Origin: an uncultured Allomuricauda sp.
Lineage (GTDB): Bacteria; Bacteroidota; Bacteroidia; Flavobacteriales; Flavobacteriaceae
Direction: 5' to 3'
DNA length: 5,235 nucleotides
Assembly: GCA_937911965.1 (NCBI GenBank)
Contig: CALDPL010000348.1
Coordinates: 1 to 5,235 of the forward strand
The notes beneath the pieces are model-generated. The model was given only the letters and a program-made list of their open reading frames with translations. It was not told the origin of the DNA and ran no database searches. This document shows, one piece after another, positions 1-5,235 of the stretch. The position numbers and the translations under genes were made by a program. The stretch's first letter is position 1. The number at the start of each line of letters is the position of its first letter.

Positions 1-636
1 GTATTCCAAAAATCGTATGGCCTCAATTTTTTCCTTGGCCTCCAAGGGCAGCATCGGCAGCTTCTGGAAATCCATGAGCGCCCTCTTCCTAAAGGCATAG
101 ATGCCCTTGTGCTTGTAGTAGGTCGCAGCGGCCTCCCGATCCCTTGGATAGGGAATGGGGGAACGCGAAAAATACAGGGCATGGTTCTCCCGGTCAACGA
201 TTACCTTTACCGTGTTGGGATCGGAGATCTCTTCCCAATCAGTGATGGGGGTCATCAGGGATGCCAGGTCGATTTCACCTTCCCTGTCCTGGTTGAAGAC
301 CTCTATGATCTTTGAGAGACTCTCTTGGTCAATGAAGGGTTCGTCCCCTTGGACGTTGATGACGATATCCACGTCCATATCCTCCACGGCCTCCGCAATC
401 CGGTCGCTCCCGCTCTCGTGCCGGTTCCTGCTCATGATCACCTTGCCCCCGATATCGGCAATGGCGCGGGAGATTTCCTCACTGTCCGTGACCACGTACA
501 CATGGTCAAAGAGTCCTGTTCCCAGGGCCGATTCATAGGTCCTGACGATTACCGGCTTTCCGGAGAGGTCCTGCATCAGTTTTGCAGGGAACCTGGAAGC
601 CTGGTAACGGGCCGGTATCATGGAGATCACTTTCAC
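1..636 (-). CDS. kdsB: 3-deoxy-manno-octulosonate cytidylyltransferase (CMP-Kdo synthetase), 3' end outside the window
   Basis: Cytoplasmic enzyme that activates Kdo with CTP, giving CMP-Kdo and pyrophosphate for the inner core of lipopolysaccharide. I translated 212 codons by hand from the reverse strand. The N-terminal nucleotide-binding signature [15 protein letters not shown] (residues 6-20) is followed by the conserved [10 protein letters not shown] (94-103), whose Asp98 is in the position of the family's metal-binding Asp. [11 protein letters not shown] (156-166), [12 protein letters not shown] (173-184) and [17 protein letters not shown] at the cut edge also match the family. Family members are about 245-250 residues, so roughly 35 C-terminal residues, including the second metal-binding Asp, lie beyond base 1. 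I chose GTG at 634-636 because it gives [11 protein letters not shown], matching the usual M-K-x-I-x-M-I-P-A-R-Y start; the first in-frame ATG (619-621) would remove the first beta-strand. No Shine-Dalgarno site is seen. It lies 29 bases after the DUF4126 gene and is probably cotranscribed with it. Confidence 0.96.
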   Translation of the reverse strand, partial: MKVISMIPARYQASRFPAKLMQDLSGKPVIVRTYESALGTGLFDHVYVVTDSEEISRAIADIGGKVIMSRNRHESGSDRIAEAVEDMDVDIVINVQGDEPFIDQESLSKIIEVFNQDREGEIDLASLMTPITDWEEISDPNTVKVIVDRENHALYFSRSPIPYPRDREAAATYYKHKGIYAFRKRALMDFQKLPMLPLEAKEKIEAIRFLEY

Positions 637-665
637 AAAATGGGATGTTGGGTCATTGATTGATA

Positions 666-1232
666 TTATTTGGGCCTAAGTTTTCTATAGATTCTAAAAA
701 TCAACACCAGGATTATTATCACCAATATGGCCGCCAAGGGCGGCACCAGTATGGATGCCGTGGACACCACTACGGCCGTCCCGGTTTCCACGGTGGACAC
801 CAAGGGGTTTGCGATACCGCCCGTGGTGGCAGTGGAGGCCACCCTGCCCGCGGCATTCGCCCCTTTTATGGCCGTGGCGGTGCCCCCTCCGGCTATGATC
901 GCCAGGGACCAGGTGATCACCGGGTCCAGATCGGCCACCGTGGAGACCATCACCGCGGTCCCGGCCAAGGCGGCCAAGGGAATCGCCAAACTGTCCAGGA
1001 CGTTGTCCACCCAGGGAATGAAGTAGGCGAAAATCTCGACAAAGGTAGCCACTCCCAAGGTGACCAAGGCCGCCATACTTCCGATCCATTGCCAATTTTC
1101 TTTCAGGTCCCATACCCCCAAATAAGCCGCAAAACTAAGGGCGAACAAGGGCAGGAACACACGAAACCCGACAGAGGTCGCAAGACCTATACCCAAGAAT
1201 ATACTTATTATGGTATCCGGTGTCAAATTCAT
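666..1232 (-). CDS. DUF4126 family integral membrane protein
   Basis: A 188-residue, strongly hydrophobic protein of the DUF4126 family, whose function is unknown. Family hallmarks are visible: GFRVFLPL (22-29) in the first membrane stretch, [15 protein letters not shown] (66-80), [14 protein letters not shown] (111-124) and [12 protein letters not shown] (135-146). Hydrophobic stretches lie at about 7-35, 51-71, 82-100, 105-120 and 155-180, followed by a basic tail (RIYRKLRPK) that should stay in the cytoplasm. It most likely sits in the inner membrane. The Gly/Ala/Thr/Val-rich composition raises local GC and produces long meaningless open frames on the other strand. The ATG at 1230-1232 lies 24 bases after the helicase stop, and the TAA at 666-668 precedes kdsB by 29 bases, which suggests a helicase-DUF4126-kdsB operon. 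That neighbourhood does not reveal a function: one neighbour handles DNA and the other makes a lipopolysaccharide precursor. Family assignment is firm; any substrate would be a guess. Confidence 0.9.
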   Translation of the reverse strand: MNLTPDTIISIFLGIGLATSVGFRVFLPLFALSFAAYLGVWDLKENWQWIGSMAALVTLGVATFVEIFAYFIPWVDNVLDSLAIPLAALAGTAVMVSTVADLDPVITWSLAIIAGGGTATAIKGANAAGRVASTATTGGIANPLVSTVETGTAVVVSTASILVPPLAAILVIIILVLIFRIYRKLRPK

Positions 1233-1256
1233 GTCGGTGCCTAAATTAGAATATTC

Positions 1257-2708
1257 CTAGTCAAGAAAAAAATCATCTTTGAATCCGATAAGGTACATTT
1301 GTCTCTTTGCCCGGGTGAGTGCGGTATAGAGCCATCTCAAATACTCTTTGTCCACCCCATTGGGAAGGTAGGGCTGTTCCACAAAAACGGTGTCCCATTG
1401 CCCTCCCTGGGACTTATGGCAGGTAATGGCATAGGAGAATTTCACCTGAAGGGCATTGAAGTACTTGTTTTTCTTCACTCCCATAAATCTTTTGTATTTC
1501 GATTTTTCATGGGCATAGTCTTTGGAGACTTCCTGGTAGAGTCGGTTCGCCTCCTCATAGGACAGGGAGGGGGTCTCCGCATGGATGGTGTCCAACAACA
1601 ATACGGTCACGAAGGGCTTCTGTTTGGGATAATCGACCATCTTTACCTTGACCTCCGCAAAGGAAAAACCATAGAGTTCCTTAATGGAAAACAGTTCCAA
1701 TACCTCTATGATGTCCCCGTTGGCGATAAAACCGGCATCGGAATCGGCTTCGATCCAGAAATAGTTGTTTTTGACCACCATCATATAGTCCCCCACCGAG
1801 ATGACATTGTCCAGAAAGAGGATGCGTTCCCTGATGCTCTGGTTGTATAGGTTGGCCCTTTTATTGGACCTTACGATCAAAGTGGTTTCTTCCTTCCCGT
1901 TCTGATGATAGGAGGAGTCTATTGCCTCCTGTACCTCCATCCCGTCGATCAGACGGACAATGTCCTTGAAAGGGGCCAGTTCAAATTTAAATTCCCCATA
2001 AAATTGGGACTGCAACTGTTCCCTGAGATTGGTGGCATTGTGCAGGATACCCGAGCTTTCGGCCTGTCGCATCACCTGGTCCAATTCCAGGCAATCCACT
2101 TCCTTGCCATAGTTCAGGGAGAGCCGATCCGGATCCAGGGCCGGACTCAGATCCAATTTGACCGGGGGCAACTGTGCGGTATCCCCGATCAGGAGCAGCT
2201 TGCAATTGTGCCCGGAGCGTACATGGTACATGAGGTCATCCAAAAGGGAGCCGTTCCCAAAGAGTTTCGAGTCCGTGGGAGTGTCCGGGATCATGGAGGC
2301 CTCATCCACTATGAACAGGGCATTGCGGTGCTTGTTCGGGGCCGGGACGAACTCCACCCCGCCCCCGGATTGTTTTTTGGGATAATAGATTTTTTTATGG
2401 ATGGTAAAGGCCTGTTTTGAGGAATAGACAGACATCACTTTTGCCGCCCTGCCCGTCGGTGCCAAGAGCACTGCCGATCGGCGTATCCTCCCGAGACTGC
2501 CCACTAGGGCGGCCACCAAGGTGGTTTTTCCGGTGCCGGCAAACCCCTTTAAAAGGAATACCCTGTCCGATTTTCCCTCCAAAACGAAACGGGCTAGCAT
2601 GTCCAGGGCCTGTTGTTGTTTTGGGGTCGGTTCATGTGGGAATTTTTGATTTAAGATCTTTAAAAATCCGTTTGTGTCTGTATCTTCCATGGCTTTTAAA
2701 GATAGCAT
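1257..2708 (-). CDS. ATP-dependent RecD-like DNA helicase (superfamily 1)
   Basis: A 483-residue cytoplasmic SF1 helicase of the RecD/UvrD type that uses ATP to translocate on and unwind DNA. Motifs appear in order: Q-like TPKQQQAL (28-35), Walker A GFAGTGKTT (55-63), motif Ia LLAPTGRAA (81-89), Walker B VDEASM (134-139, Asp135/Glu136), motif III GDTAQLPPV (175-183), motif IV LDQVMRQ (209-215), LIVRSNKRAN (277-286), the RecD-type ANGDIIEV (329-336), motif V SYAITCHKSQGGQWDTVFV (425-443) and motif VI LYTALTRAKRQ (460-470, Arg466). All catalytic residues are present, so it should be active. It lacks the long N-terminal domain of RecD2 and no recB or recC is nearby, so it resembles the stand-alone short helicase common in Bacteroidota rather than a RecBCD subunit. 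The ATG at 2706-2708 is the longest start; a second in-frame ATG at 2688-2690 (residue 7) is equally plausible. It is the first gene of the leftward group; no convincing own promoter was found. Confidence 0.93.
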   Translation of the reverse strand: MLSLKAMEDTDTNGFLKILNQKFPHEPTPKQQQALDMLARFVLEGKSDRVFLLKGFAGTGKTTLVAALVGSLGRIRRSAVLLAPTGRAAKVMSVYSSKQAFTIHKKIYYPKKQSGGGVEFVPAPNKHRNALFIVDEASMIPDTPTDSKLFGNGSLLDDLMYHVRSGHNCKLLLIGDTAQLPPVKLDLSPALDPDRLSLNYGKEVDCLELDQVMRQAESSGILHNATNLREQLQSQFYGEFKFELAPFKDIVRLIDGMEVQEAIDSSYHQNGKEETTLIVRSNKRANLYNQSIRERILFLDNVISVGDYMMVVKNNYFWIEADSDAGFIANGDIIEVLELFSIKELYGFSFAEVKVKMVDYPKQKPFVTVLLLDTIHAETPSLSYEEANRLYQEVSKDYAHEKSKYKRFMGVKKNKYFNALQVKFSYAITCHKSQGGQWDTVFVEQPYLPNGVDKEYLRWLYTALTRAKRQMYLIGFKDDFFLD

Positions 2709-2719
2709 GGTTTTTTAAA

Positions 2720-2733
2720 GCAAAAAGTTTTGC
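2720..2733. repeat. 14-base palindrome overlapping the promoter -33 element
   Basis: GCAAAA-AG-TTTTGC is a perfect inverted repeat of two 6-base arms around 2 bases. Its right arm includes the TTTTG used as the -33 element of the rightward promoter, and it lies 12 bases upstream of the longest helicase start. It could be an operator or merely AT-rich chance sequence; only its position argues for a role. Confidence 0.3.
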
Positions 2734-2757
2734 GATTGAAAAAAAATTGTAGATTTG
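2728..2757 (+). promoter_or_regulatory. Bacteroidota-type promoter for the rightward genes
   Basis: TTTTG at 2728-2732 (-33 element) is followed, after a 17-base spacer, by TAGATTTG at 2750-2757, a perfect match to the Bacteroidota -7 consensus TAnnTTTG. The spacing is at the lower end of the range known for this sigma factor. Transcription would start near 2763, leaving a leader of about 35 bases before the ATG at 2798. The leader ends in an AG-rich stretch (GAAAGAAAG) but has no true Shine-Dalgarno site, as usual in this phylum. Confidence 0.65.
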
Positions 2758-2797
2758 TCTCCAACCACTAAATTAACTTCGAAAGAAAGACTCAGAT

Positions 2798-3532
2798 ATG
2801 TTAAACTTAATTCTTCTTATTGTTGCAATTTGTCTTGTGACCCTGGGACTTGTGTACTTGATTGACAGGTATCTTCCCTTGAAAATGAAACCAATCATCA
2901 TTTTGGTCTTTTCCATTATAAGCATTTACTTGGCCTATATGATCTATCAATCGATAAATGCCCCCATTGAGTTCAATAAAGTAAGGAAGGAAAGATATAC
3001 CAAGGTAATCGACAAATTAAAGGACATCAGGAATTCCCAAGAAGCCTATAGAACCGTGAACGGGGTCTTTGCCGATGACTTCCAGAGCCTGATCCGATTC
3101 ATCGATACCGCCCACTATACCATTACCTCCCAAAGGGATTCGTCCTTTATGAGATATGACCGCACCTATAGGATTGAAATGCAGCAGGACACCGTCATCA
3201 TAGATACTTTGGGGACAGTTCAGGTGAAGGATTCCCTATTCGGTGTCGATGACAGGTACAAGACCATGATGAACGTGCCCTATGCACAGAACAATGAGAA
3301 ATTTGAAATGAAGGCCAGCGTCATTGAAAGGAGCGGATACAAGGCCCCTGTCTTTGAGGCCAAGGTGAAAAAGAACGTGGTACTCTACGACCAGCCCGAA
3401 GATTTGGTCGCCAGGGAAAATACCCTTAAGAGCGTGGAGGAAGTAAACGGAACCGAAATCAAGGTGGGATCCTTGACAGAGGTCAGCACAAACGGCAATT
3501 GGCCGCCCGTCTATGATAGAAAGGACGATTGA
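2798..3532 (+). CDS. Uncharacterised envelope protein with two N-terminal membrane helices and a pseudopilin-like helix
   Basis: A 244-residue protein I cannot assign to a named family. Residues 3-21 and 32-51 are hydrophobic helices joined by a short basic loop (DRYLPLKMK, 23-31). By the positive-inside rule the loop is cytoplasmic and both ends are periplasmic, giving a hairpin anchor and a domain of about 190 residues outside the inner membrane. That domain opens with a charged amphipathic helix (about 58-84). RNSQEAYRTVNGVFADDF (78-95), followed by a hydrophobic LIRFI, recalls the post-membrane helix and 'LYxxxNGxYP' segment of major pseudopilins. There is no prepilin-peptidase site and there are two helices rather than one, so this is a loose resemblance only. 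The rest is beta-rich and polar, with no catalytic motif and no cysteine outside the first membrane helix. It is the first gene after the promoter at 2728-2757, and its last 20 bases overlap the DUF3822 gene. A structural role in an envelope complex is the simplest inference. Confidence 0.88.
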   Translation: MLNLILLIVAICLVTLGLVYLIDRYLPLKMKPIIILVFSIISIYLAYMIYQSINAPIEFNKVRKERYTKVIDKLKDIRNSQEAYRTVNGVFADDFQSLIRFIDTAHYTITSQRDSSFMRYDRTYRIEMQQDTVIIDTLGTVQVKDSLFGVDDRYKTMMNVPYAQNNEKFEMKASVIERSGYKAPVFEAKVKKNVVLYDQPEDLVARENTLKSVEEVNGTEIKVGSLTEVSTNGNWPPVYDRKDD

Positions 3533-4346
3533 TATAGAGCAATCCAAGGAAAATAACACTCATAGAAAATTGTCCATTCAAGTTGGTTTGAATGGACTTT
3601 CTTTTTGTGTGACGGACAGTATTGACCATAAAATCGTCGCTTTTGAGAAGGTTGGTTTCAAGACCCAGGCCACGCCCTATTTGATGCTCAAGGAACTCAA
3701 GGCCAAACTCGATGGGATCGAAATGATGGAAAAAAGCTTTTCCCAGGTCATGGTCATTCACAAGAACAATATGTTCTCCCTGGTCCCCAAGGCCCTGTTC
3801 CACGAAGATGAGCTCCCAAATTACCTCAAGTTCAACGCCAAGATCATGGCCAATGACCTTTTGGCCTATGACGAGATTCCAAACCAGGAACTGATCAATG
3901 TCTACATCCCCTATACCAATATCAACAATTATATTTTCGACCTTTTTGGGGCCTTTGAGTTCAAACATAGCGGCACCGTGCTCATTTCAACCTTGATGGG
4001 ACAGGGTAGGATGTCCAAAGAGCCGATCTGTTACCTGCAGGTCTCGGAAAAGGAAATAGAGATGATGGTGGTCTCACAGAAGAACCTGCTCCTGTACAAC
4101 CAATTTGAATACGGAAGCCCCGAGGATTTCCTGTACTACCTTCTTTACGGTCTGGAACAATTGGAGCTGAGCCCGGAAAAGGTCCAAATCAAGATGTTCG
4201 GGGCCATAGAGGAAGGGGACCCCATCTTTGAACTCTGCCATCGCTATGTGGAACACCTTTCGGTATTTGTTCCCAATAGCCCATACTTTCCTGTGGAGGA
4301 ACTGGATGACGGGGCCTTGGATTTTTCAATCCTGAGCGCCCTTTGA
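3513..4346 (+). CDS. DUF3822 family protein
   Basis: A 277-residue soluble protein recognised as DUF3822, a Bacteroidota family of unknown biochemical function. The most family-like part is the N-terminal KLSIQVGLNGLSFCVTD (19-35), a beta-hairpin followed by KIVAFEKV (40-47). Later segments include FSLVPKALFHEDELPNYLKF (88-107), VYIPYTNINNYIFDLFG (130-146), HSGTVLIS (152-159) and CYLQVSEKEIEMMVV (173-187). The repeated 'short beta-strand, turn, strand' pattern (residues 21-45 and again 172-200) resembles the two-lobed actin/PilM/GspL-like fold, an inference from pattern only; no Walker or phosphate-binding motif is obvious. No signal peptide or membrane helix is seen, so it should be cytoplasmic. 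The ATG at 3513 overlaps the preceding gene by 20 bases, which suggests translational coupling. A terminator-like hairpin lies inside codons 20-31. The stop shares a base with the rsmD ATG. The conserved N-terminus rules out a later start. Confidence 0.92.
   Translation: MIERTIDIEQSKENNTHRKLSIQVGLNGLSFCVTDSIDHKIVAFEKVGFKTQATPYLMLKELKAKLDGIEMMEKSFSQVMVIHKNNMFSLVPKALFHEDELPNYLKFNAKIMANDLLAYDEIPNQELINVYIPYTNINNYIFDLFGAFEFKHSGTVLISTLMGQGRMSKEPICYLQVSEKEIEMMVVSQKNLLLYNQFEYGSPEDFLYYLLYGLEQLELSPEKVQIKMFGAIEEGDPIFELCHRYVEHLSVFVPNSPYFPVEELDDGALDFSILSAL
3572..3606 (+). terminator. Intrinsic-terminator-like hairpin inside the DUF3822 coding sequence
   Basis: GTCCATTCAA (3572-3581) and TTGAATGGAC (3588-3597) are perfect 10-base complementary arms around the loop GTTGGT, with one further G-U pair possible. 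The right arm is followed at once by TTTCTTTTT (3598-3606), eight T in nine bases. This is the shape of a rho-independent terminator for plus-strand transcription, starting 40 bases after the stop of the upstream gene. The stem is only 40% GC, so termination would probably be partial. It falls in codons 20-31 of DUF3822, so it may act as an attenuator or may be a by-product of the coding sequence. Confidence 0.45.
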
Positions 4347-4891
4347 TGCGAATCATTTCCGGTACACACAAGGGCAAACGCCTGCAAGCACCCAAGAACC
4401 TTCCGGTACGGCCCACCACGGACATGGCCAAGGAAAGCTTGTTCAATATTTTGGGGAACCGATTTGATTTCGAGCAGCTCAAGGTGTTCGATCTGTTCTC
4501 GGGAACGGGGAACATCGCGTTTGAATTTGCTTCCAGGGGGGCCGGGGATATCCTTGCAGTGGAACGTTTTCCGGGCTGTGCCCAATTCATTTCCAAGACG
4601 GCCCGGGAACTGGGATTCCCAATCAGGACCCTTAGATCCGATGTGTTCAAATTTCTGGAACAAACCCCCGAAAGGGCGGATATCATTTTTGCGGATCCCC
4701 CTTACGATTTTGACCCTGGAAAGTTTTTGGGGATCGTGGAAGTTGTATTGGATCGGGGACTCTTAAGGGAACAGGGGCTTTTGGTGGTCGAACACGACGG
4801 AAAAACCGATCTCTCTTCACACCCCGCCTTCACGGAGCTTCGAAAATACGGAGGAAGCCGTTTCAGTTTTTTTGCCGCCGGGACCAATTGA
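4346..4891 (+). CDS. rsmD: 16S rRNA (guanine966-N2)-methyltransferase RsmD
   Basis: A 181-residue cytoplasmic SAM-dependent methyltransferase that modifies G966 (E. coli numbering) of 16S rRNA in the small subunit. The typical N-terminus MRIISGTHKGKRL is followed by VRPTTDMAKESLFNIL (21-36), the SAM-binding motif I VFDLFSGTGNIAFEFASRGA (47-66), the acidic ribose-contact position AVE (71-73), SDVFKFL (98-104) and the N-methyltransferase motif IV DPPY (117-120), then LLVVEHD (145-151). Length and motif order match the family, so the gene appears intact. I start at ATG 4346-4348, which gives the usual MRIISG; a TTG one codon upstream would add a single residue. The ATG overlaps the DUF3822 stop in TGATG, implying translational coupling, and no separate promoter is seen. 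The downstream gap holds no clear terminator. Confidence 0.96.
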   Translation: MRIISGTHKGKRLQAPKNLPVRPTTDMAKESLFNILGNRFDFEQLKVFDLFSGTGNIAFEFASRGAGDILAVERFPGCAQFISKTARELGFPIRTLRSDVFKFLEQTPERADIIFADPPYDFDPGKFLGIVEVVLDRGLLREQGLLVVEHDGKTDLSSHPAFTELRKYGGSRFSFFAAGTN

Positions 4892-5096
4892 ACGCCTTGG
4901 TCCCCTTGTGGCCTTTTGGGTTTACTGTTCCCCAGTGAATGGTCAAAGGGTTCACCGGTCCGTTGCCGAGCTCCAAAATGGGATCCTCGACAAGCATCGG
5001 TCGATCGGGTCCCGATTCCGGTTCCCCCTTTGGTTCCATTCCATCAATTCCAGGGCAATGGGGCCCTAACGAGCCCCTCCCTTCAATGGGGTGTCA
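4892..5096. other. GC-rich convergent intergenic gap, no confident gene
   Basis: This 205-base gap separates the ends of rsmD and the minus-strand barrel gene. Its GC is high for a flavobacterial spacer (35 of 60 bases in 4981-5040), in contrast to the AT-rich gap at 2709-2797. It contains a small inverted repeat (ATCGGG-T-CCCGAT, 5004-5016), a weak GGGGC/GCCCC stem (5060-5064 with 5073-5077) and two copies of CAATGGGG (5056-5063 and 5084-5091). None has a following T-run, so no intrinsic terminator can be called. On the minus strand, a 58-codon ATG frame at 4863-5039 has protein-like composition but I recognise nothing in it, so it is described here rather than called a gene. Confidence 0.5.
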
Positions 5097-5235
5097 TCAA
5101 AACTTATAGGTGACGCCTATATTGAGCACGGAAACCCCATAGCCCAGTTCGGCAAAGGCACCAAAATTATCGGAGAAAAACCAACGCCCCCCGATGAATC
5201 CCGAAAAACCAAGGCCGCTGCCATAATTGTTGGCC
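5097..5235 (-). CDS. Outer-membrane beta-barrel protein, C-terminal fragment (gene continues past the window)
   Basis: Forty-five codons plus TGA were translated by hand from the reverse strand. The protein alternates aromatic or hydrophobic with polar and glycine residues (GLGFSGFIGGRWFFSDNFGA, then FAELGYGVSVLNIGVTYKF), as in the last three transmembrane strands of small Opa/OmpW-like barrels. It ends in Tyr-Lys-Phe, the terminal aromatic of the signal read by the BAM insertion complex. GGRWFFSDNFGAFAELGYG resembles the 'GxRYFFxxxxGxFAExGYG' pattern common near the end of flavobacterial outer-membrane barrels. The stop is doubled (TGA TGA, 5099-5094). It converges on rsmD across a 205-base gap, so it is a separate transcription unit. 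Specific function cannot be read from this piece. Confidence 0.85.
   Translation of the reverse strand, partial: ANNYGSGLGFSGFIGGRWFFSDNFGAFAELGYGVSVLNIGVTYKF

Noticed and set aside
109..663. Three plus-strand open frames opposite kdsB
   Set aside because: The minus strand encodes an unmistakable KdsB with conserved motifs over the whole stretch.
660..1244. Plus-strand open frames of 194 and 99 codons opposite the DUF4126 gene, and a 139-codon frame on the same strand
   Set aside because: Translations are low-complexity, rich in Gly, His, Arg and Gln, and arise from the GC-rich codons of a clear DUF4126 coding sequence.
1299..2420. Plus-strand open frames of 183 and 171 codons opposite the helicase
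   Set aside because: They are shadows of a helicase frame with every SF1 motif intact; neither resembles a known protein.
1257..2708. Helicase as part of a RecBCD complex or a phage-defence system
   Set aside because: No recB, recC, nuclease or defence partner lies beside it; its neighbours are DUF4126 and kdsB, and its short single-helicase layout fits the common Bacteroidota housekeeping form.
3483..3968. 161-codon minus-strand frame opposite the start of DUF3822
   Set aside because: It lies opposite a recognised family gene, spans the overlap of two genes and looks like an antisense shadow.
4189..4686. Minus-strand frames of 165 and 139 codons across the DUF3822/rsmD junction
   Set aside because: They cross two well-supported plus-strand genes and have Pro/Arg/Ser-rich shadow composition.
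5060..5077. GGGGC/GCCCC stem as a terminator for the barrel gene or rsmD
   Set aside because: It has only 5 base pairs around an 8-base loop and no T-run on either strand.
4872..5113. Two 65-codon plus-strand frames at the end of rsmD and in the gap
   Set aside because: One begins inside rsmD and the other ends inside the barrel gene; both are Pro/Trp/Arg-rich with no recognisable pattern.

Overview
The window looks like a chromosomal housekeeping segment from a Bacteroidota bacterium, most likely a marine Flavobacteriaceae of moderate GC. Three things point that way: the protein families and their order (RecD-like helicase, DUF4126, KdsB; then a two-helix envelope protein, DUF3822, RsmD), the lack of clear Shine-Dalgarno sites, and a promoter matching the Bacteroidota pattern (TTTG, 17 bases, TAnnTTTG). 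KdsB and a beta-barrel protein ending in Phe indicate a Gram-negative envelope with Kdo-containing lipopolysaccharide. No tRNA, rRNA, CRISPR array, insertion sequence or phage gene is visible.

Left arm (1-2708, minus strand). Three genes read leftward with gaps of only 24 and 29 bases and are probably one transcript: a single-domain RecD/UvrD-type ATP-dependent DNA helicase, a DUF4126 membrane protein, and kdsB (CMP-Kdo synthetase). kdsB starts at GTG and its C-terminus lies outside the window.

Centre (2709-2797). An AT-rich divergent intergenic region carries a good Bacteroidota promoter for the rightward genes. A 14-base perfect palindrome overlaps its -33 element.

Right arm (2798-4891, plus strand). 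Three overlapping genes: an uncharacterised protein with two N-terminal membrane helices and a pseudopilin-like helix, a DUF3822 protein whose start overlaps it by 20 bases, and rsmD (16S rRNA m2G966 methyltransferase), whose ATG shares one base with the preceding TGA. The overlaps suggest translational coupling. Within the first 31 codons of DUF3822 lies a perfect 10-bp hairpin followed by a T-rich run, a textbook intrinsic-terminator shape about 40 bases after the first gene's stop. It could lower expression of the two downstream genes.

Right end (4892-5235). A GC-rich 205-base convergent gap is followed by the last 45 codons of a minus-strand outer-membrane beta-barrel protein. The gap is unusually rich in GC for a flavobacterial intergenic region. 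The barrel gene's frame stays open for 76 codons beyond its double stop, which may mark a small gene or a remnant.

The most interesting points are the terminator-like hairpin inside the DUF3822 coding sequence, the possible envelope system formed by the pseudopilin-like protein and DUF3822, and the unexplained GC-rich gap. No clearly new defence or mobile system is present.
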